From: Streptomyces sp. HNM0574
GTDB taxonomy: Bacteria; Actinomycetota; Actinomycetes; Streptomycetales; Streptomycetaceae
Assembly (NCBI RefSeq): GCF_012726235.1
Contig: NZ_JAASAH010000002.1
Location: forward strand, 434,001-498,000
Length of the DNA stretch: 64,000 nucleotides
Reading direction: 5' to 3'
Every line of letters starts with the position of its first letter. The stretch's first letter is position 1. The notes under the pieces were generated by a model. It did not search any database and had not been told where the DNA came from. It saw only the letters and a list, made by a program, of their open reading frames with translations. The translations under genes and the position numbers were made by a program. Below, piece by piece: positions 33,659 through 42,645 of this stretch.

Positions 33659-35032
33659 TCACAGCTGCCCCATCCGCCGGATGACCGGGGCGACGCGCTG
33701 GACGCCGTGCCGGTACGCGCCCCTGGCCGCGTCCCGTACGGCCCCGCGGACCACGCGGCGCAGACCGGACTCGTCCGTCTCGGCGACGGTGGCGAGGGGC
33801 TCGCCGTGCGGGCCGAAGCCGTAGCGGCCGAGGATTCCGGGCAGGTATCCGGGCGCGGTGACGGGCGTGTAGTAGGGCGCGAGCGGCGGGAGTCGCTCCT
33901 GCCCGGCGAGCGCGGCGACGCGTTCGCGCGCCGGGTCGAAGGCGTCCGCGTAGCCGGTGCCCTCGGGCCAGGGGCCGACGCCCTGCCGCGCGGTCCAGGC
34001 CGGGTCGGCCTCGGGCAGGGTTCCGGCGTCCAGCTGGTCCCAGGAGACGAGGCAGCCGGAGCCGAGGAAGTGGTGGTTGCCGAGCACCTCGCGGATGCCG
34101 AGGTCGGTGAGGACGGCGGTGGGCACACCCCGGTGCAGGGACTCCAGCGCGGCCGTCGAGCTGACGGTGACGAGCAGGTCGCTGCGGTCGAGGATCTCGC
34201 CCATGTGCCCGTAGACGAGGCGGCAGTTGGCGGGCAGCCCGCCGGGAATCCGCTCGGCGAGCCGCTGGTAGGGCTGCTCCTCGATGTGCGTGGTGTGCTC
34301 GCCCGGCCTGCTGCGCAGCTTCACCAGGACCTCGCGGTCCGGGTGCGCGCGGGCGTGCCCGGCGGCGCGGCGCAGCAGGTACATCCGGTCGGCCCGGCTG
34401 ACGGGCACCGAGGGCTGCGCGGCGAAGACGACGGTGAAGGGGCGGGGCCCGGCGGCGGGAGCGTCCGCTCCCTGCCGCCCGGCCTCCCCGTCGAGGAAGG
34501 GGAGGGCGCACTCGGTGACGGAGGAGGCGTCGGCGCCGGCGCCGGTGTAGACCTCGCGGAAACGCTCCGCGTCGTAGCGGGAGTTGGCGAGGACGAGGTC
34601 GGCACCGTGCCGCAGCAGCAGTCCGTCGGCGAGCTTCTCGTAGACGACGCCGACGTAGCCGGTGGCGACGACGGGGCGCCGGACGCCTGAACTCCCGGCC
34701 GCACCAGGGGCGTTGGGCCCCGTCGCGTGGGCCATGCCGTGCAGCATCGCCTGCACGGCCCCGCCCACGCAGGCGAGGACGACCAGGTCGTACCGGCCGC
34801 GGTCGGCGACGGCGCGCACGAAGCGGGCGCCGGTGGTCTCGGTGAGCGAGTCCACGCTGACCCCGACCTCGGCGAGCTGCCGGGGAGTGGGGGTCGCCCG
34901 GCCGCGCAGCAGCATCCCGTCGATCCTGGCGTCGGGGGCGAGGCGGCGCGCGGTCAGCGCACCCCATTTCCACCGCGTATCGGAATCGGCGAGAACTGCT
35001 GTGCGCAGTGCGGAAGAAGTACGTGAGGGCAC
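33659..35032 (-). CDS. DUF6716-type putative glycosyltransferase
   Basis: A 457-residue protein with the overall form of Streptomyces DUF6716 putative glycosyltransferases. It has an N-terminal Rossmann-like part (RTAVLADSDTRWKWGALTAR ... YDLVVLACVGGAVQAMLHG), a linker, and a second half with TVVFAAQPSVPVSRADRMYL, EVLVKLRSRPGEHTTHIE, and LLVTVSSTAALESLHRGVPT, reminiscent of GT-B or CDP-glycerol-transferase-like S-S/T loops. Start: GTG 35032, because a -10-like TAGCGT (35045-35040) lies 7 nt upstream; a longer frame to 35071 exists. Probably part of wall-polymer assembly by context. Confidence 0.75.
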   Translation of the reverse strand: MPSRTSSALRTAVLADSDTRWKWGALTARRLAPDARIDGMLLRGRATPTPRQLAEVGVSVDSLTETTGARFVRAVADRGRYDLVVLACVGGAVQAMLHGMAHATGPNAPGAAGSSGVRRPVVATGYVGVVYEKLADGLLLRHGADLVLANSRYDAERFREVYTGAGADASSVTECALPFLDGEAGRQGADAPAAGPRPFTVVFAAQPSVPVSRADRMYLLRRAAGHARAHPDREVLVKLRSRPGEHTTHIEEQPYQRLAERIPGGLPANCRLVYGHMGEILDRSDLLVTVSSTAALESLHRGVPTAVLTDLGIREVLGNHHFLGSGCLVSWDQLDAGTLPEADPAWTARQGVGPWPEGTGYADAFDPARERVAALAGQERLPPLAPYYTPVTAPGYLPGILGRYGFGPHGEPLATVAETDESGLRRVVRGAVRDAARGAYRHGVQRVAPVIRRMGQL

Positions 35033-35230
35033 GTCACAGACGCTAAGAAGGGATTCCGATTCCCTGCCCAACTCAAATACAACAGACGGTTAACAGCGCG
35101 CCGACGGAAAACCAACCGGCCCGCGAAACCAGCGAATTCAAGCCCGTTAACCATACCGCCACATTGCGTTCACCCCTGCGTACAATGCAGGTCACGACGG
35201 AATCCGGGAGAGCCCCCTAATCTCACTCGG

Positions 35231-36235
35231 GTGGTAAAGCTCTCCGTCATCGTGCCGTTCTACAACGTGCAGTCCTATGCGCCGGAAACCCTGCGGAGCC
35301 TGCGTGCGAACGCCCGCTCCGACATCGAATTCCTGCTCGTCGACGACTGTTCCTCCGACGGTACCCCCGAGATCCTCGAACGTGCCGAGCGGGACCTCCC
35401 CGGCGCCGTTCTCCTGCGGCACGCGCAGAACGGTGGTCTCGCCACGGCGCGGAACACCGGCCTCGACGCGGCGCGCGGCGAGTACCTCGCCTTCCTCGAC
35501 GGCGACGACTGGATCGCCCCGGGGTACTACGAGGACCTGCTCGCCACCATCGAGCGCCTGGGCTGCGACTTCGTGCGTACCGACCATGTGCAGTGCACCG
35601 CGCGCGCCCGCACCCTCGCGCGGGTCCCGCACGGCCGGCGCGGCGTGGTGATGAACCCGCGCGAGGCGATCCTCCCCGCCGACCGCAGCACCTCCGTCGA
35701 CTACGCGTACGCCTGGGCGGGGATCTACCACCGCAGACTGCTCGACGCGGGCCTGCTGCACTTCACGCACGGGCTGCGCACCGCCGAGGACCGGCCGTGG
35801 ATCTGGCGGCTGCACCGCGAGGCCGAATCCTTCGCCGCCGTCGGCCTGTTGGGCGTCTTCTACCGGCGCGGCGTCGCCTCCTCGCTGACCCAGATCGGCG
35901 ACGTGCGCCAGCTGGACTTCATCCGGGCCTTCGACCAGGTCGTCGAGGAGACCGCGAAGGACCGGGACGCGGACGAGCTGCTGCCGAAGGCCGTCCGTAC
36001 GTACTGCGCGATCATCTCGCACCACCTCACGAGTGGAAGGTTCGAACCGCAAGTGGCCCGTAAGCTGCGCGCGATGAGCGCCGCCGTCCTCAAGCGGCTC
36101 CCGTCCGGCGTCCTCGACGGCGCCCTGGACTCCATGGACGCCGAGCGCGCCAACCGGCTGCGGCGGCTGCGGCGCCGCCCCGCCGCCTCGGTCGCCTCCG
36201 GCGTCCCGTCGCAGGGAGCGGGGGCGGCGGCCTGA
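35231..36235 (+). CDS. Family 2 glycosyltransferase
   Basis: A 334-residue GT-A fold transferase. The N-terminus MVKLSVIVPFYNVQSYAPET, the EFLLVDDCSSDGTPEILERA nucleotide-binding part and LAFLDGDDWIAPGYYEDLLA (D-x-D) are classic GT2. The C-terminal region is basic (LRRLRRRPAAS). GTG at 35231 with TAATCT (35218-35223) 7 nt upstream, so leaderless. It opens a plus-strand operon: its TGA overlaps the next ATG by one base. Divergent from the DUF6716 gene over about 200 bp. It likely transfers sugars during polymer assembly. Confidence 0.92.
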   Translation: MVKLSVIVPFYNVQSYAPETLRSLRANARSDIEFLLVDDCSSDGTPEILERAERDLPGAVLLRHAQNGGLATARNTGLDAARGEYLAFLDGDDWIAPGYYEDLLATIERLGCDFVRTDHVQCTARARTLARVPHGRRGVVMNPREAILPADRSTSVDYAYAWAGIYHRRLLDAGLLHFTHGLRTAEDRPWIWRLHREAESFAAVGLLGVFYRRGVASSLTQIGDVRQLDFIRAFDQVVEETAKDRDADELLPKAVRTYCAIISHHLTSGRFEPQVARKLRAMSAAVLKRLPSGVLDGALDSMDAERANRLRRLRRRPAASVASGVPSQGAGAAA

Positions 36236-37593
36236 TGCGCACGCAGATCTTCTTCGCCTCCACCCTGTACGGCGCCGCGACGCTGGCCGCCGCGCTCGAC
36301 GCGGGCCGCTTCGACTCCGCCGACCGCCGGGTGCTGCTCGTCTCCAACAACGCGGCGAGCCCCGAGACGACGCCCGCGCTGGACGCGATGCCGGGCTTCG
36401 AGCGGCTGCGCGGCCGGTTCGACGAGGTGCTCTCCTGGAACGAGGCGATCCGCCCGTTCCACCCCGGCGCCTGGTCGCCGCGCACCGACGACGCCCCGCT
36501 CTGGGAGCGGTACCTGCGGCTGCTGTGGAACCTGGGCGAGGGCCCGGAGCACGAGGTCGAACTCGCCGTCGAGTCCATCCAGGTGGAGCCCGCGCTCGCG
36601 CTGGCCCGGCTGTTCCCGGACGCCCCGCTCGACGTCTACGCCGACGGCCTGATGAGCTACGGGCCGACCCGCAACAAGCTCAACCCGCTGGTCGGCACCC
36701 GCGTCCGCCGGCTGCTCCACCTCGACCTGCTGCCGGGCCTGCGGCCCATGCTGCTCACCGAGTTCGGCGTCGAGGCCGAGGCGATCCCCGCCGAGGCCTT
36801 CACCGACGTACTGGCCGAGCTCGCCAAGGACGTGCCGCGGAGCGTGTCCGAGGCTCCGGAGGGCGCGGCGCTGCTGCTCGGCCAGTACATGGCGGCCCTC
36901 GGCATCCTCAGCGACGCCGAGGAGGAGGAGCTGCACGTGCGGATGCTGCGCGGCGCGGCCCGCCTCGGCCACAAGGCCGTGGTGTTCAAGCCGCACCCCA
37001 TCGCCCCGGCCCGCTTCTCCCGCGCGCTGGAGAAGGAGGCGGACGGCCTGGGCGTCGAACTGACCGTCCTGGACTCGCCGGTGCTCGCCGAGGTGCTGTA
37101 CGAGCGGACCCGCCCCTCGCTGGTCGTCGGCTGCTTCTCCACCGCGCTGATGACCGCCTCCGCCTTCTACGGCCTCCGCGTCGCCCGCACCGGAACGGAC
37201 CTGCTGCTGGAGCGGGTCGCCCCGTACGAGAACAGCAACCGGATGCCGGTGACGCTGGTGGACGCGGCGCTCCCCGAGATCGGCGACGCCTCGGCCGTCG
37301 GGGACTGGCGCGCGCCGGACGAGCGGACCGTCGCACGTGAACTCACGCCGCTGGTACGGGCGGTGGGCTACTGCATGCAGTCCAAAATCTACCCGTCGCT
37401 GCGCGAGGAGGCCGAGCGCTATCTCGCGGCGCACCTCGACGCGCACACCCGCCGCTACTTCAAGCGGCGCCGGCTGACCTCACTGGGCCTCCCGGGCGCG
37501 GTCCCCCGCCAGTTCGCCTTCGTCCCGCGCAACCGGACGGTACGGCGGGTGGCGCGGCGCGCCCGTGCCCTGAAGCGGGCCGCGCTCGGCTGA
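36235..37593 (+). CDS. Polysialyltransferase-like glycosyltransferase
   Basis: A 452-residue protein with the three motifs of POLYST/GT52-like enzymes: D/E-D-G in LDVYADGLMSYGPTRN, HP in AVVFKPHPIAPARFS, and S-S/T in VVGCFSTALMTASAFYG. The N-terminus TQIFFASTLYGAATLAAALD resembles the family start. It probably transfers a nonulosonic acid (KDN or similar) from a CMP donor. Coupled to the GT2 gene by the overlapping TGATG and 13 bp from the acyltransferase. The Arg-rich C-terminus (RRVARRARALKRA) may bind the membrane. Confidence 0.82.
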   Translation: MRTQIFFASTLYGAATLAAALDAGRFDSADRRVLLVSNNAASPETTPALDAMPGFERLRGRFDEVLSWNEAIRPFHPGAWSPRTDDAPLWERYLRLLWNLGEGPEHEVELAVESIQVEPALALARLFPDAPLDVYADGLMSYGPTRNKLNPLVGTRVRRLLHLDLLPGLRPMLLTEFGVEAEAIPAEAFTDVLAELAKDVPRSVSEAPEGAALLLGQYMAALGILSDAEEEELHVRMLRGAARLGHKAVVFKPHPIAPARFSRALEKEADGLGVELTVLDSPVLAEVLYERTRPSLVVGCFSTALMTASAFYGLRVARTGTDLLLERVAPYENSNRMPVTLVDAALPEIGDASAVGDWRAPDERTVARELTPLVRAVGYCMQSKIYPSLREEAERYLAAHLDAHTRRYFKRRRLTSLGLPGAVPRQFAFVPRNRTVRRVARRARALKRAALG

Positions 37594-37606
37594 AGGGCGC
37601 CAGGCG

Positions 37607-38770
37607 ATGAGCACCCCCACGACGACGGCCGGCCCGCTCCCCCAGGCGGCGCCCGCTCCCCCGCCCTCCCCGGCCCGCGCCCGCGGTCCCGCGCGGCTGC
37701 GCGCGCTGGACGGGCTGCGGCTGCTGGCCGCGCTGATGGTCGCCGCGTACCACTTCGGCGGCCGGGACGGCGAGGTCGGCGAGGCCTGGGGCACCTCCCC
37801 GGCCGAGCAATTCCCCACCCTGTCCCCGCTGTTCGCCTACGGCTGCCTCGGCGTGCAGGTCTTCTTCGTCATCAGCGGCTTCGTCATCTGCATGACGGGC
37901 TGGCGGGCGGCCGGCACCGGCGACGGCGTCTCGCGGCTCCGCCGCTTCGCCGTCTCCCGCGTGACCCGGCTGATGCCCGCGTACTGGGCGGCGATCGGGC
38001 TGGTCACCCTCGTCTTCGCGCTGCCCCCCGTGGTCTACGAGGCGGTCTCGCCCAGCGACGTGCTGGTCAACCTCACGATGCTCCAGCAACCGCTGGGCGT
38101 CGACCGGGTGCTGGGCGTGTGCTGGACGCTGTGGGCCGAGGTCCGCTTCTACGCGCTGTTCGCGCTGTGCGTGGTGCTGCCCGGTCCCAGCCGCCGCCGG
38201 GTGGTGCTGTTCTGCGCCGCGTGGCTGCTGGGCACCGCGCTCGCCGAGGCGTCCGGCTCCGCGCTGCTGGACCTGGTCCTGATGCCGGAGTACGCACCGT
38301 TCTTCACCGGCGGCGTCGGCCTCTACCTCGTCCACCGGTACGGGCACGACGCCACCGCCTGGGCGATCGTCGGCGTCAGCTGGCTGCTCGGCCAGCACTA
38401 CGCGGTGCGGGAGCTGTGGCACCCGCCGGACCCGGAGTTCTTCTCCTACCGCCCCTCGCTCGGCATCATCGCCGTCGTCACCCTCGGCTTCGCGGCCGTC
38501 GCCGCCGTCGCGCTGGGCGCCCTCAACTGGGCGGACTGGCGCTGGCTGACGACGGCGGGCGCGCTGACGTACCCGTTCTACCTGGTGCACGAACACCTCG
38601 GCTGGGTCGCCATCCACCTGCTGCACCGCGGCCTCGCGCTGCCCTCCTGGCTGGTGCTGCTCCTGACGACGGCCGCGATGCTCCTGCTCGCCTGGCTCCT
38701 GCACCGCGGCGTGGAACGCACCCTGGGCCCGCGCCTCAAGCGCGCCCTGACGGCCCCGTCGGCACGCTGA
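37607..38770 (+). CDS. Acyltransferase-3 family membrane protein
   Basis: A 387-residue OafA/YrhL-type O-acyltransferase with about ten hydrophobic segments. The family start RLRALDGLRLLAALMVAAYH gives the catalytic His; FFVISGFVICMTGWRA, VSRVTRLMPAYWAAIGLVTL and the late YPFYLVHEHLGWVAIHLL are typical. It would acetylate a polymer sugar. The first ATG is at 37607. It is the last gene of the three-gene plus-strand unit. Confidence 0.9.
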   Translation: MSTPTTTAGPLPQAAPAPPPSPARARGPARLRALDGLRLLAALMVAAYHFGGRDGEVGEAWGTSPAEQFPTLSPLFAYGCLGVQVFFVISGFVICMTGWRAAGTGDGVSRLRRFAVSRVTRLMPAYWAAIGLVTLVFALPPVVYEAVSPSDVLVNLTMLQQPLGVDRVLGVCWTLWAEVRFYALFALCVVLPGPSRRRVVLFCAAWLLGTALAEASGSALLDLVLMPEYAPFFTGGVGLYLVHRYGHDATAWAIVGVSWLLGQHYAVRELWHPPDPEFFSYRPSLGIIAVVTLGFAAVAAVALGALNWADWRWLTTAGALTYPFYLVHEHLGWVAIHLLHRGLALPSWLVLLLTTAAMLLLAWLLHRGVERTLGPRLKRALTAPSAR

Positions 38771-38805
38771 CCGCTCCTCGTCCGCGTTCCTCTAGGGTCT
38801 GGCCC

Positions 38806-39294
38806 ATGTCAGTTCACGATGTACAGATCGAAGCGCTCCAGGGCGGTCCCGCCGGGCTCGACGGGTACCGCGGCACCGCCGTCCTCGTCGTCAATGTGGC
38901 CTCCCGCTGCGGCCTCACCCCGCAGTACACCGCGCTGGAGCAGCTCCAGAAGCGGTACGCGGAGCGGGGGTTCACCGTCCTCGGCGTGCCCTGCAACCAG
39001 TTCGCCGGCCAGGAGCCGGGCACGGCCGGGGAGATCGCCGAGTTCTGCTCGGCGACGTACGGCGTCTCCTTCCCGCTGACGGAGAAGGTGGACGTGAACG
39101 GGGACGGCCGGCACCCGCTGTACGCGGAGCTGGTCGGCACCGCGGACGCGGACGGGCACAGCGGGGACGTCCGCTGGAACTTCGAGAAGTTCCTCATCGC
39201 CCCCGACGGCACCGTCACCGCCCGCTTCTCCCCGCGCACCGCCCCGGACGCCGAGGAGGTCACCACCGCGATCGAGTCCGTCCTCCCGGGCTGA
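38806..39294 (+). CDS. Glutathione-peroxidase family thiol peroxidase
   Basis: A 162-residue GPx-family peroxidase. The peroxidatic residue is cysteine (VVNVASRCGLTPQYTALE), the catalytic Gln is in VLGVPCNQFAGQEPGTAGE, and the Trp/Asn pair in VRWNFEKFLI. The resolving-cysteine segment (AEFCSATYGV) suggests a thioredoxin-dependent bacterial type that reduces peroxides. The ATG at 38806 has TAGGGT (38793-38798) 7 nt before it, so it is probably leaderless; the longer frame back to 38119 is a shadow of the acyltransferase gene. The gap 39295-39520 holds no clear gene. Confidence 0.94.
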   Translation: MSVHDVQIEALQGGPAGLDGYRGTAVLVVNVASRCGLTPQYTALEQLQKRYAERGFTVLGVPCNQFAGQEPGTAGEIAEFCSATYGVSFPLTEKVDVNGDGRHPLYAELVGTADADGHSGDVRWNFEKFLIAPDGTVTARFSPRTAPDAEEVTTAIESVLPG

Positions 39295-39520
39295 TCCCTC
39301 GACCGCCGCTTCCCACGGGCCCGTTCCGGTACGCCGGGACGTCCCACCCGGACCTCGTCCCGGAGGGCGTCCCCGCAGGTCGGCGCGTCCCCGTCCCGCC
39401 CGTACCGCTGGGTCGGGCGCGGGGCTGCCGTCCGCCGGGGCGGGTGCCCAGGATGTGGTCGTGCCGGACGACGGTTCCGGCACGGCCCGTTCAGGGCGGA
39501 CACCGCAAGGGGGAAGCAGC

Positions 39521-39889
39521 ATGAAGTTCCGCAAGGGAATCGCGACGGCCGCGGCGACGCTGGTGGTCGCGGGAGGCGCCGCCGTGGGCACCACGGGGAC
39601 GGCGCAGGCGGCGAAGAGCGACTGCCCCAAGGGCTACCTCTGCTCCTGGAGCACGACCCACTTCAAGGGCAAGCCGGGCAAGGTCTCCGGGAACAACGCC
39701 AACCTGCGCAAGTACCACAAGTTCGCCACCTCACGCTCTATCTACAACAACGGCAAGAGCTGCAGCGTGAAGGTCTGGGCCGGTACGGGGATGTCGGGCA
39801 AGTCGGTGACGATCAAGCGCGGCTACCAGTTCCACGACACGAAGAACAGCGTCCTGCGCAACGGTGCGGGTTCCAACCGCTGGTGCTGA
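39521..39889 (+). CDS. Secreted peptidase-inhibitor I36-like protein
   Basis: A 122-residue secreted protein. Signal peptide MKFRKGIATAAATLVVAGGA continues to a TAQA cleavage site. The mature part has the cysteine-bearing beta/gamma-crystallin-like pattern of SMPI/I36: DCPKGYLCSWSTTHFKGKPG, CSVKVWAGTGMSG, and the terminal NSVLRNGAGSNRWC. Such proteins inhibit metalloproteases or bind calcium. The ATG at 39521 has AAGGGGGAAG upstream. It precedes a lipoprotein gene on the same strand, 80 bp away. Confidence 0.85.
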   Translation: MKFRKGIATAAATLVVAGGAAVGTTGTAQAAKSDCPKGYLCSWSTTHFKGKPGKVSGNNANLRKYHKFATSRSIYNNGKSCSVKVWAGTGMSGKSVTIKRGYQFHDTKNSVLRNGAGSNRWC

Positions 39890-39969
39890 CCGGCCCGTTG
39901 GGGGCGCGCACCCGGTCCGCCGGGCGCGCGCCCCGGCGCCCGTTCCCGTACGTGTCCGAGGGGGAAGCC

Positions 39970-40923
39970 ATGCCGTCCCGGTTCGTCACCGGAGCCCTGC
40001 TGCTCGCCGTACTGGCCGCCGGCACCGTTGCCTGCGCCCGGCCGGAGAGCGGCGGCCACGCCGAGGGAGCCGCGCGGGCCCACCCGGCCGCCGTCGCGCG
40101 CACGCCCGTCCCGTTCACCCCGCCCGTGCCCGCGCTCTCCGACGGCGAGCAGCGGCGGTTGGACCGCGCGGAGAACCGGCTGGTCGACGCCTGCCTGAAG
40201 CGGAAGGGCATCGACGTCGCCCCGGCGAAGCCGCCCCGACCCGGCCCACTCAGCCGTGAGATCCCGGCGTGGAACCCGTACGCCCTGCTCACCGACGACT
40301 TGGCGGACCGGGACGGGTACGGCCTCACCAGCCCCGTGCTGCGCGGCGAACCGCCGTCCGACCGCGAACCGGAACGCGAGACCTCGGCCGGTGAGGCGGA
40401 GTGGGACCGGGCGATGGACGGGACGGACGCGCACCGCGAGAGCGTCCGGCTGCCCACCGGCGGCTCGGTGAGCCGGAACACCGACGGCTGCCGGTTCCGC
40501 GGCGGCGAGGAGCTGTACGGCGAGGGCTGGGACCGGCTGCTGTACGGCTACCAGTTCCTGGCCAACGAGGTCGTCGCCGAGGCCGGCCGGGCGCCCGGGG
40601 TGACGGCGGCCCGCGCGCGCTGGTCGGCCTGCGTCACGGAGTCCGGCCTCGGGAAGCTGGGGCACCGCCCGGGGAAGCCCGAGCGGCTGCGCGAACGGGT
40701 CGCGGAGCGGCTGGACGCGGCCCGCGGGGACGGCGCCGCGCTGGAACGGGTGGCCCGTACCGAGCTGGACGCGGCCCGCGCGGACGCCCGCTGCCAGCGC
40801 GAGAGCAGGCTGCGCGAGGCGGTGACGGCCGCGCAGCGGGAGGCCGAGCGGCCCGCTCTCGCCGCCCACGGCGAGCTGATCGCGGACTACGCCCGCGCCC
40901 TGCGCGCGGCACTCCGCGACTGA
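39970..40923 (+). CDS. Lipoprotein of unknown function
   Basis: A 317-residue exported protein. MPSRFVTGALLLAVLAAGTV ends in A-C, a lipobox (T-V-A-C) that would place Cys about 21 at the mature N-terminus. The remainder is helical, charged and rich in Arg and Glu, with DAARADARCQRESRLREAVT near the end and a tryptophan-containing segment GEELYGEGWDRLLYGYQFLA. I do not recognise a domain. The ATG at 39970 has GAGGGGGAAG upstream. A hairpin follows at 40942-40978. Confidence 0.8.
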   Translation: MPSRFVTGALLLAVLAAGTVACARPESGGHAEGAARAHPAAVARTPVPFTPPVPALSDGEQRRLDRAENRLVDACLKRKGIDVAPAKPPRPGPLSREIPAWNPYALLTDDLADRDGYGLTSPVLRGEPPSDREPERETSAGEAEWDRAMDGTDAHRESVRLPTGGSVSRNTDGCRFRGGEELYGEGWDRLLYGYQFLANEVVAEAGRAPGVTAARARWSACVTESGLGKLGHRPGKPERLRERVAERLDAARGDGAALERVARTELDAARADARCQRESRLREAVTAAQREAERPALAAHGELIADYARALRAALRD

Positions 40924-40941
40924 GCCCCTCGTCCCACGCAC

Positions 40942-40978
40942 GGCCGCCCGCCCGCGAACTCCTCGCGGACGGGCGGCC
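40942..40978. terminator. Bidirectional terminator
   Basis: GGCCGCCCG-c-CCGCGA (40942-40957) pairs with TCGCGG-a-CGGGCGGCC (40963-40978) with one mismatch, between convergent gene ends at 40923 and 40997. Confidence 0.85.
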
Positions 40979-40996
40979 GATGGCGGAAGGGGCGGG

Positions 40997-42400
40997 CTAG
41001 AGCACCAGCGAGAGCAGCAGCAGGAAGATCAGCGAGACGACGGAGATCAGGGTCTCCATCACCGACCAGGTCTTGATCGTCTGGCCGACGCTCATCCCGA
41101 AGTACTCCTTCACCAGCCAGAATCCCGCGTCGTTGACATGGCTGAAGAAGAGCGAACCGGCGCCGACGGCCAGCACCAGCAGGGCCACGTGCGCCTGGCT
41201 CATGTCGGCCGCGAGCGGGGCGACGAGACCGGCGGCGGAGATCGTCGCGACGGTCGCGGAGCCGGTGGCGAGGCGGATGCCGACGGCGATCAGCCAGCCG
41301 AGCAGCAGCGCGGAGATGTTCCAGTCCCTGGAGAAGTCCAGGATCATCTCGCCGACGCCGACGTCGATCAGCGTCTGCTTGAAGCCGCCGCCCGCGCCGA
41401 CGATCAGCAGGATGCCCGCGATCGGCACCAGCGACTTCTCGACGGTCTGCGTCAGCCGCTCCTTGCCGAAGCCCGCGGCCCGGCCGAGGGTGAACATGCC
41501 GACGACGACGGCCGCGAGCAGCGCGATCATCGGCGACCCGACGACGTCCATCACCCGCTGGACGGGGCTGGCCGGATCGTCCACGACGATGTCGGCGAGC
41601 GCCTTGGCGAGCATCAGCACGACTGGCAGCAGCACCGTGGTCAGCGTGGCCCCGAAGCCGGGCCGGCGCTCCAGCTCCTCGGAGGGCCGCGTCGGGATGA
41701 GCCCCTCGGGCGGGGTGACGTCGACCCAGCGTCCGGCGAGACGGCCGAAGAGCGGGCCCGAGATGATCAGCGTCGGGATGCCGACGAGGACGCCGAGGGC
41801 GAGGGTGATGCCCAGGTTGGCGTCGAGGGCGCCGATGGCGGCGAGCGGCCCGGGGTGCGGCGGCACCAGCCCGTGCATCACGGACAGGCCCGCGAGCGCG
41901 GGGATGCCGATCCGCATCAGGGAGAAGTTGCCGCGCTTGGCGACGAGCAGCACCACGGGGATCAGCAGGACGATGCCGACCTCGAAGAACAGCGGCAGTC
42001 CGACGATGCCCGCGATCAGGGCCATCGCCCAGGGCATGGCCTTCTGCCCGGTCCTGGCCAGGATCGTGTCGACGATTTGGTCGGCGCCGCCGGAGTCGGC
42101 GAGCAGCTTGCCGAGGATCGCGCCGAGCGCGATGAGGACGCCGACACCGGCGACGGTGTCGCCGAGGCCCGCGGTGAAACTCTCGATGACCTTGTCCAGC
42201 GGTGCTGCGGCGACGGCGCCGAGCACCAGCGAGCCGATCGTCAGCGACAGGAACGCGTGGACGCGGAACTTGGTGATGAGCAGGACGATGACGGCGATGC
42301 CGACGAGGGTGGCGATGCCCAGCTGGGCACTGCCGGCGGAGGTGATCGGGTCGACCGGCTCCGGTCCTGCGGCCAGCATCTCGGCACTGAGATGGCGCAC
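40997..42400 (-). CDS. gntP: GntP-family gluconate permease
   Basis: A 467-residue GntP/gluconate:H+ symporter with about 12 membrane segments. Motifs: LITKFRVHAFLSLTIGSLVL, GFGxT-like GLGDTVAGVGVLIALGAILG, LPLFFEVGIVLLIPVVLLVA, and MHGLVPPHPGPLAAIGALDA, a family hallmark. It takes up gluconate for phosphorylation by the neighbouring kinase. The GTG at 42400 was chosen with GAAGGAAG about 5 nt before it; a start at 42472 is possible but adds non-conserved residues. It is downstream of gntK on the minus strand, separated by about 245 bp including a terminator-like hairpin. Confidence 0.93.
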   Translation of the reverse strand: MRHLSAEMLAAGPEPVDPITSAGSAQLGIATLVGIAVIVLLITKFRVHAFLSLTIGSLVLGAVAAAPLDKVIESFTAGLGDTVAGVGVLIALGAILGKLLADSGGADQIVDTILARTGQKAMPWAMALIAGIVGLPLFFEVGIVLLIPVVLLVAKRGNFSLMRIGIPALAGLSVMHGLVPPHPGPLAAIGALDANLGITLALGVLVGIPTLIISGPLFGRLAGRWVDVTPPEGLIPTRPSEELERRPGFGATLTTVLLPVVLMLAKALADIVVDDPASPVQRVMDVVGSPMIALLAAVVVGMFTLGRAAGFGKERLTQTVEKSLVPIAGILLIVGAGGGFKQTLIDVGVGEMILDFSRDWNISALLLGWLIAVGIRLATGSATVATISAAGLVAPLAADMSQAHVALLVLAVGAGSLFFSHVNDAGFWLVKEYFGMSVGQTIKTWSVMETLISVVSLIFLLLLSLVL

Positions 42401-42612
42401 GGCTCTTCCTTCGGGTGCGGGGGCGGGGTCCTGGGGAGGGGGCGTACGGGCGGCCGTGGGGGGTACGGCCACCCGTACGCGCTGACCGTTCTACCGGCTC
42501 GCCGGCACGCGGCCCGGGACGCTTCGGTCCCGGGCTCCGGGCGGGCGCCGGGTACGGTCAGCCGCCCGCGCGTCCGGACGGGGGAGGACCGGACGCACGG
42601 GAGTTCTCGGGA

Positions 42613-42642
42613 GTCCCGCGGAGTTCGGGGGCTCCGCGGGAC
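42613..42642 (-). terminator. Hairpin after gntK
   Basis: GTCCCGCGGAG (42613-42623) and CTCCGCGGGAC (42632-42642) form a perfect 11-bp stem 4 bp after the gntK stop. A further repeat, GCGTCCGG/CCGGACGC, lies beyond it. Confidence 0.75.
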
Positions 42643-42645
42643 GGG

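Noticed and set aside
31010..34690. A 1226-codon plus-strand open frame.
   Set aside because: It is the antisense of the NeuB, NeuA-HAD and DUF6716 genes; long antisense frames are usual at this GC content.
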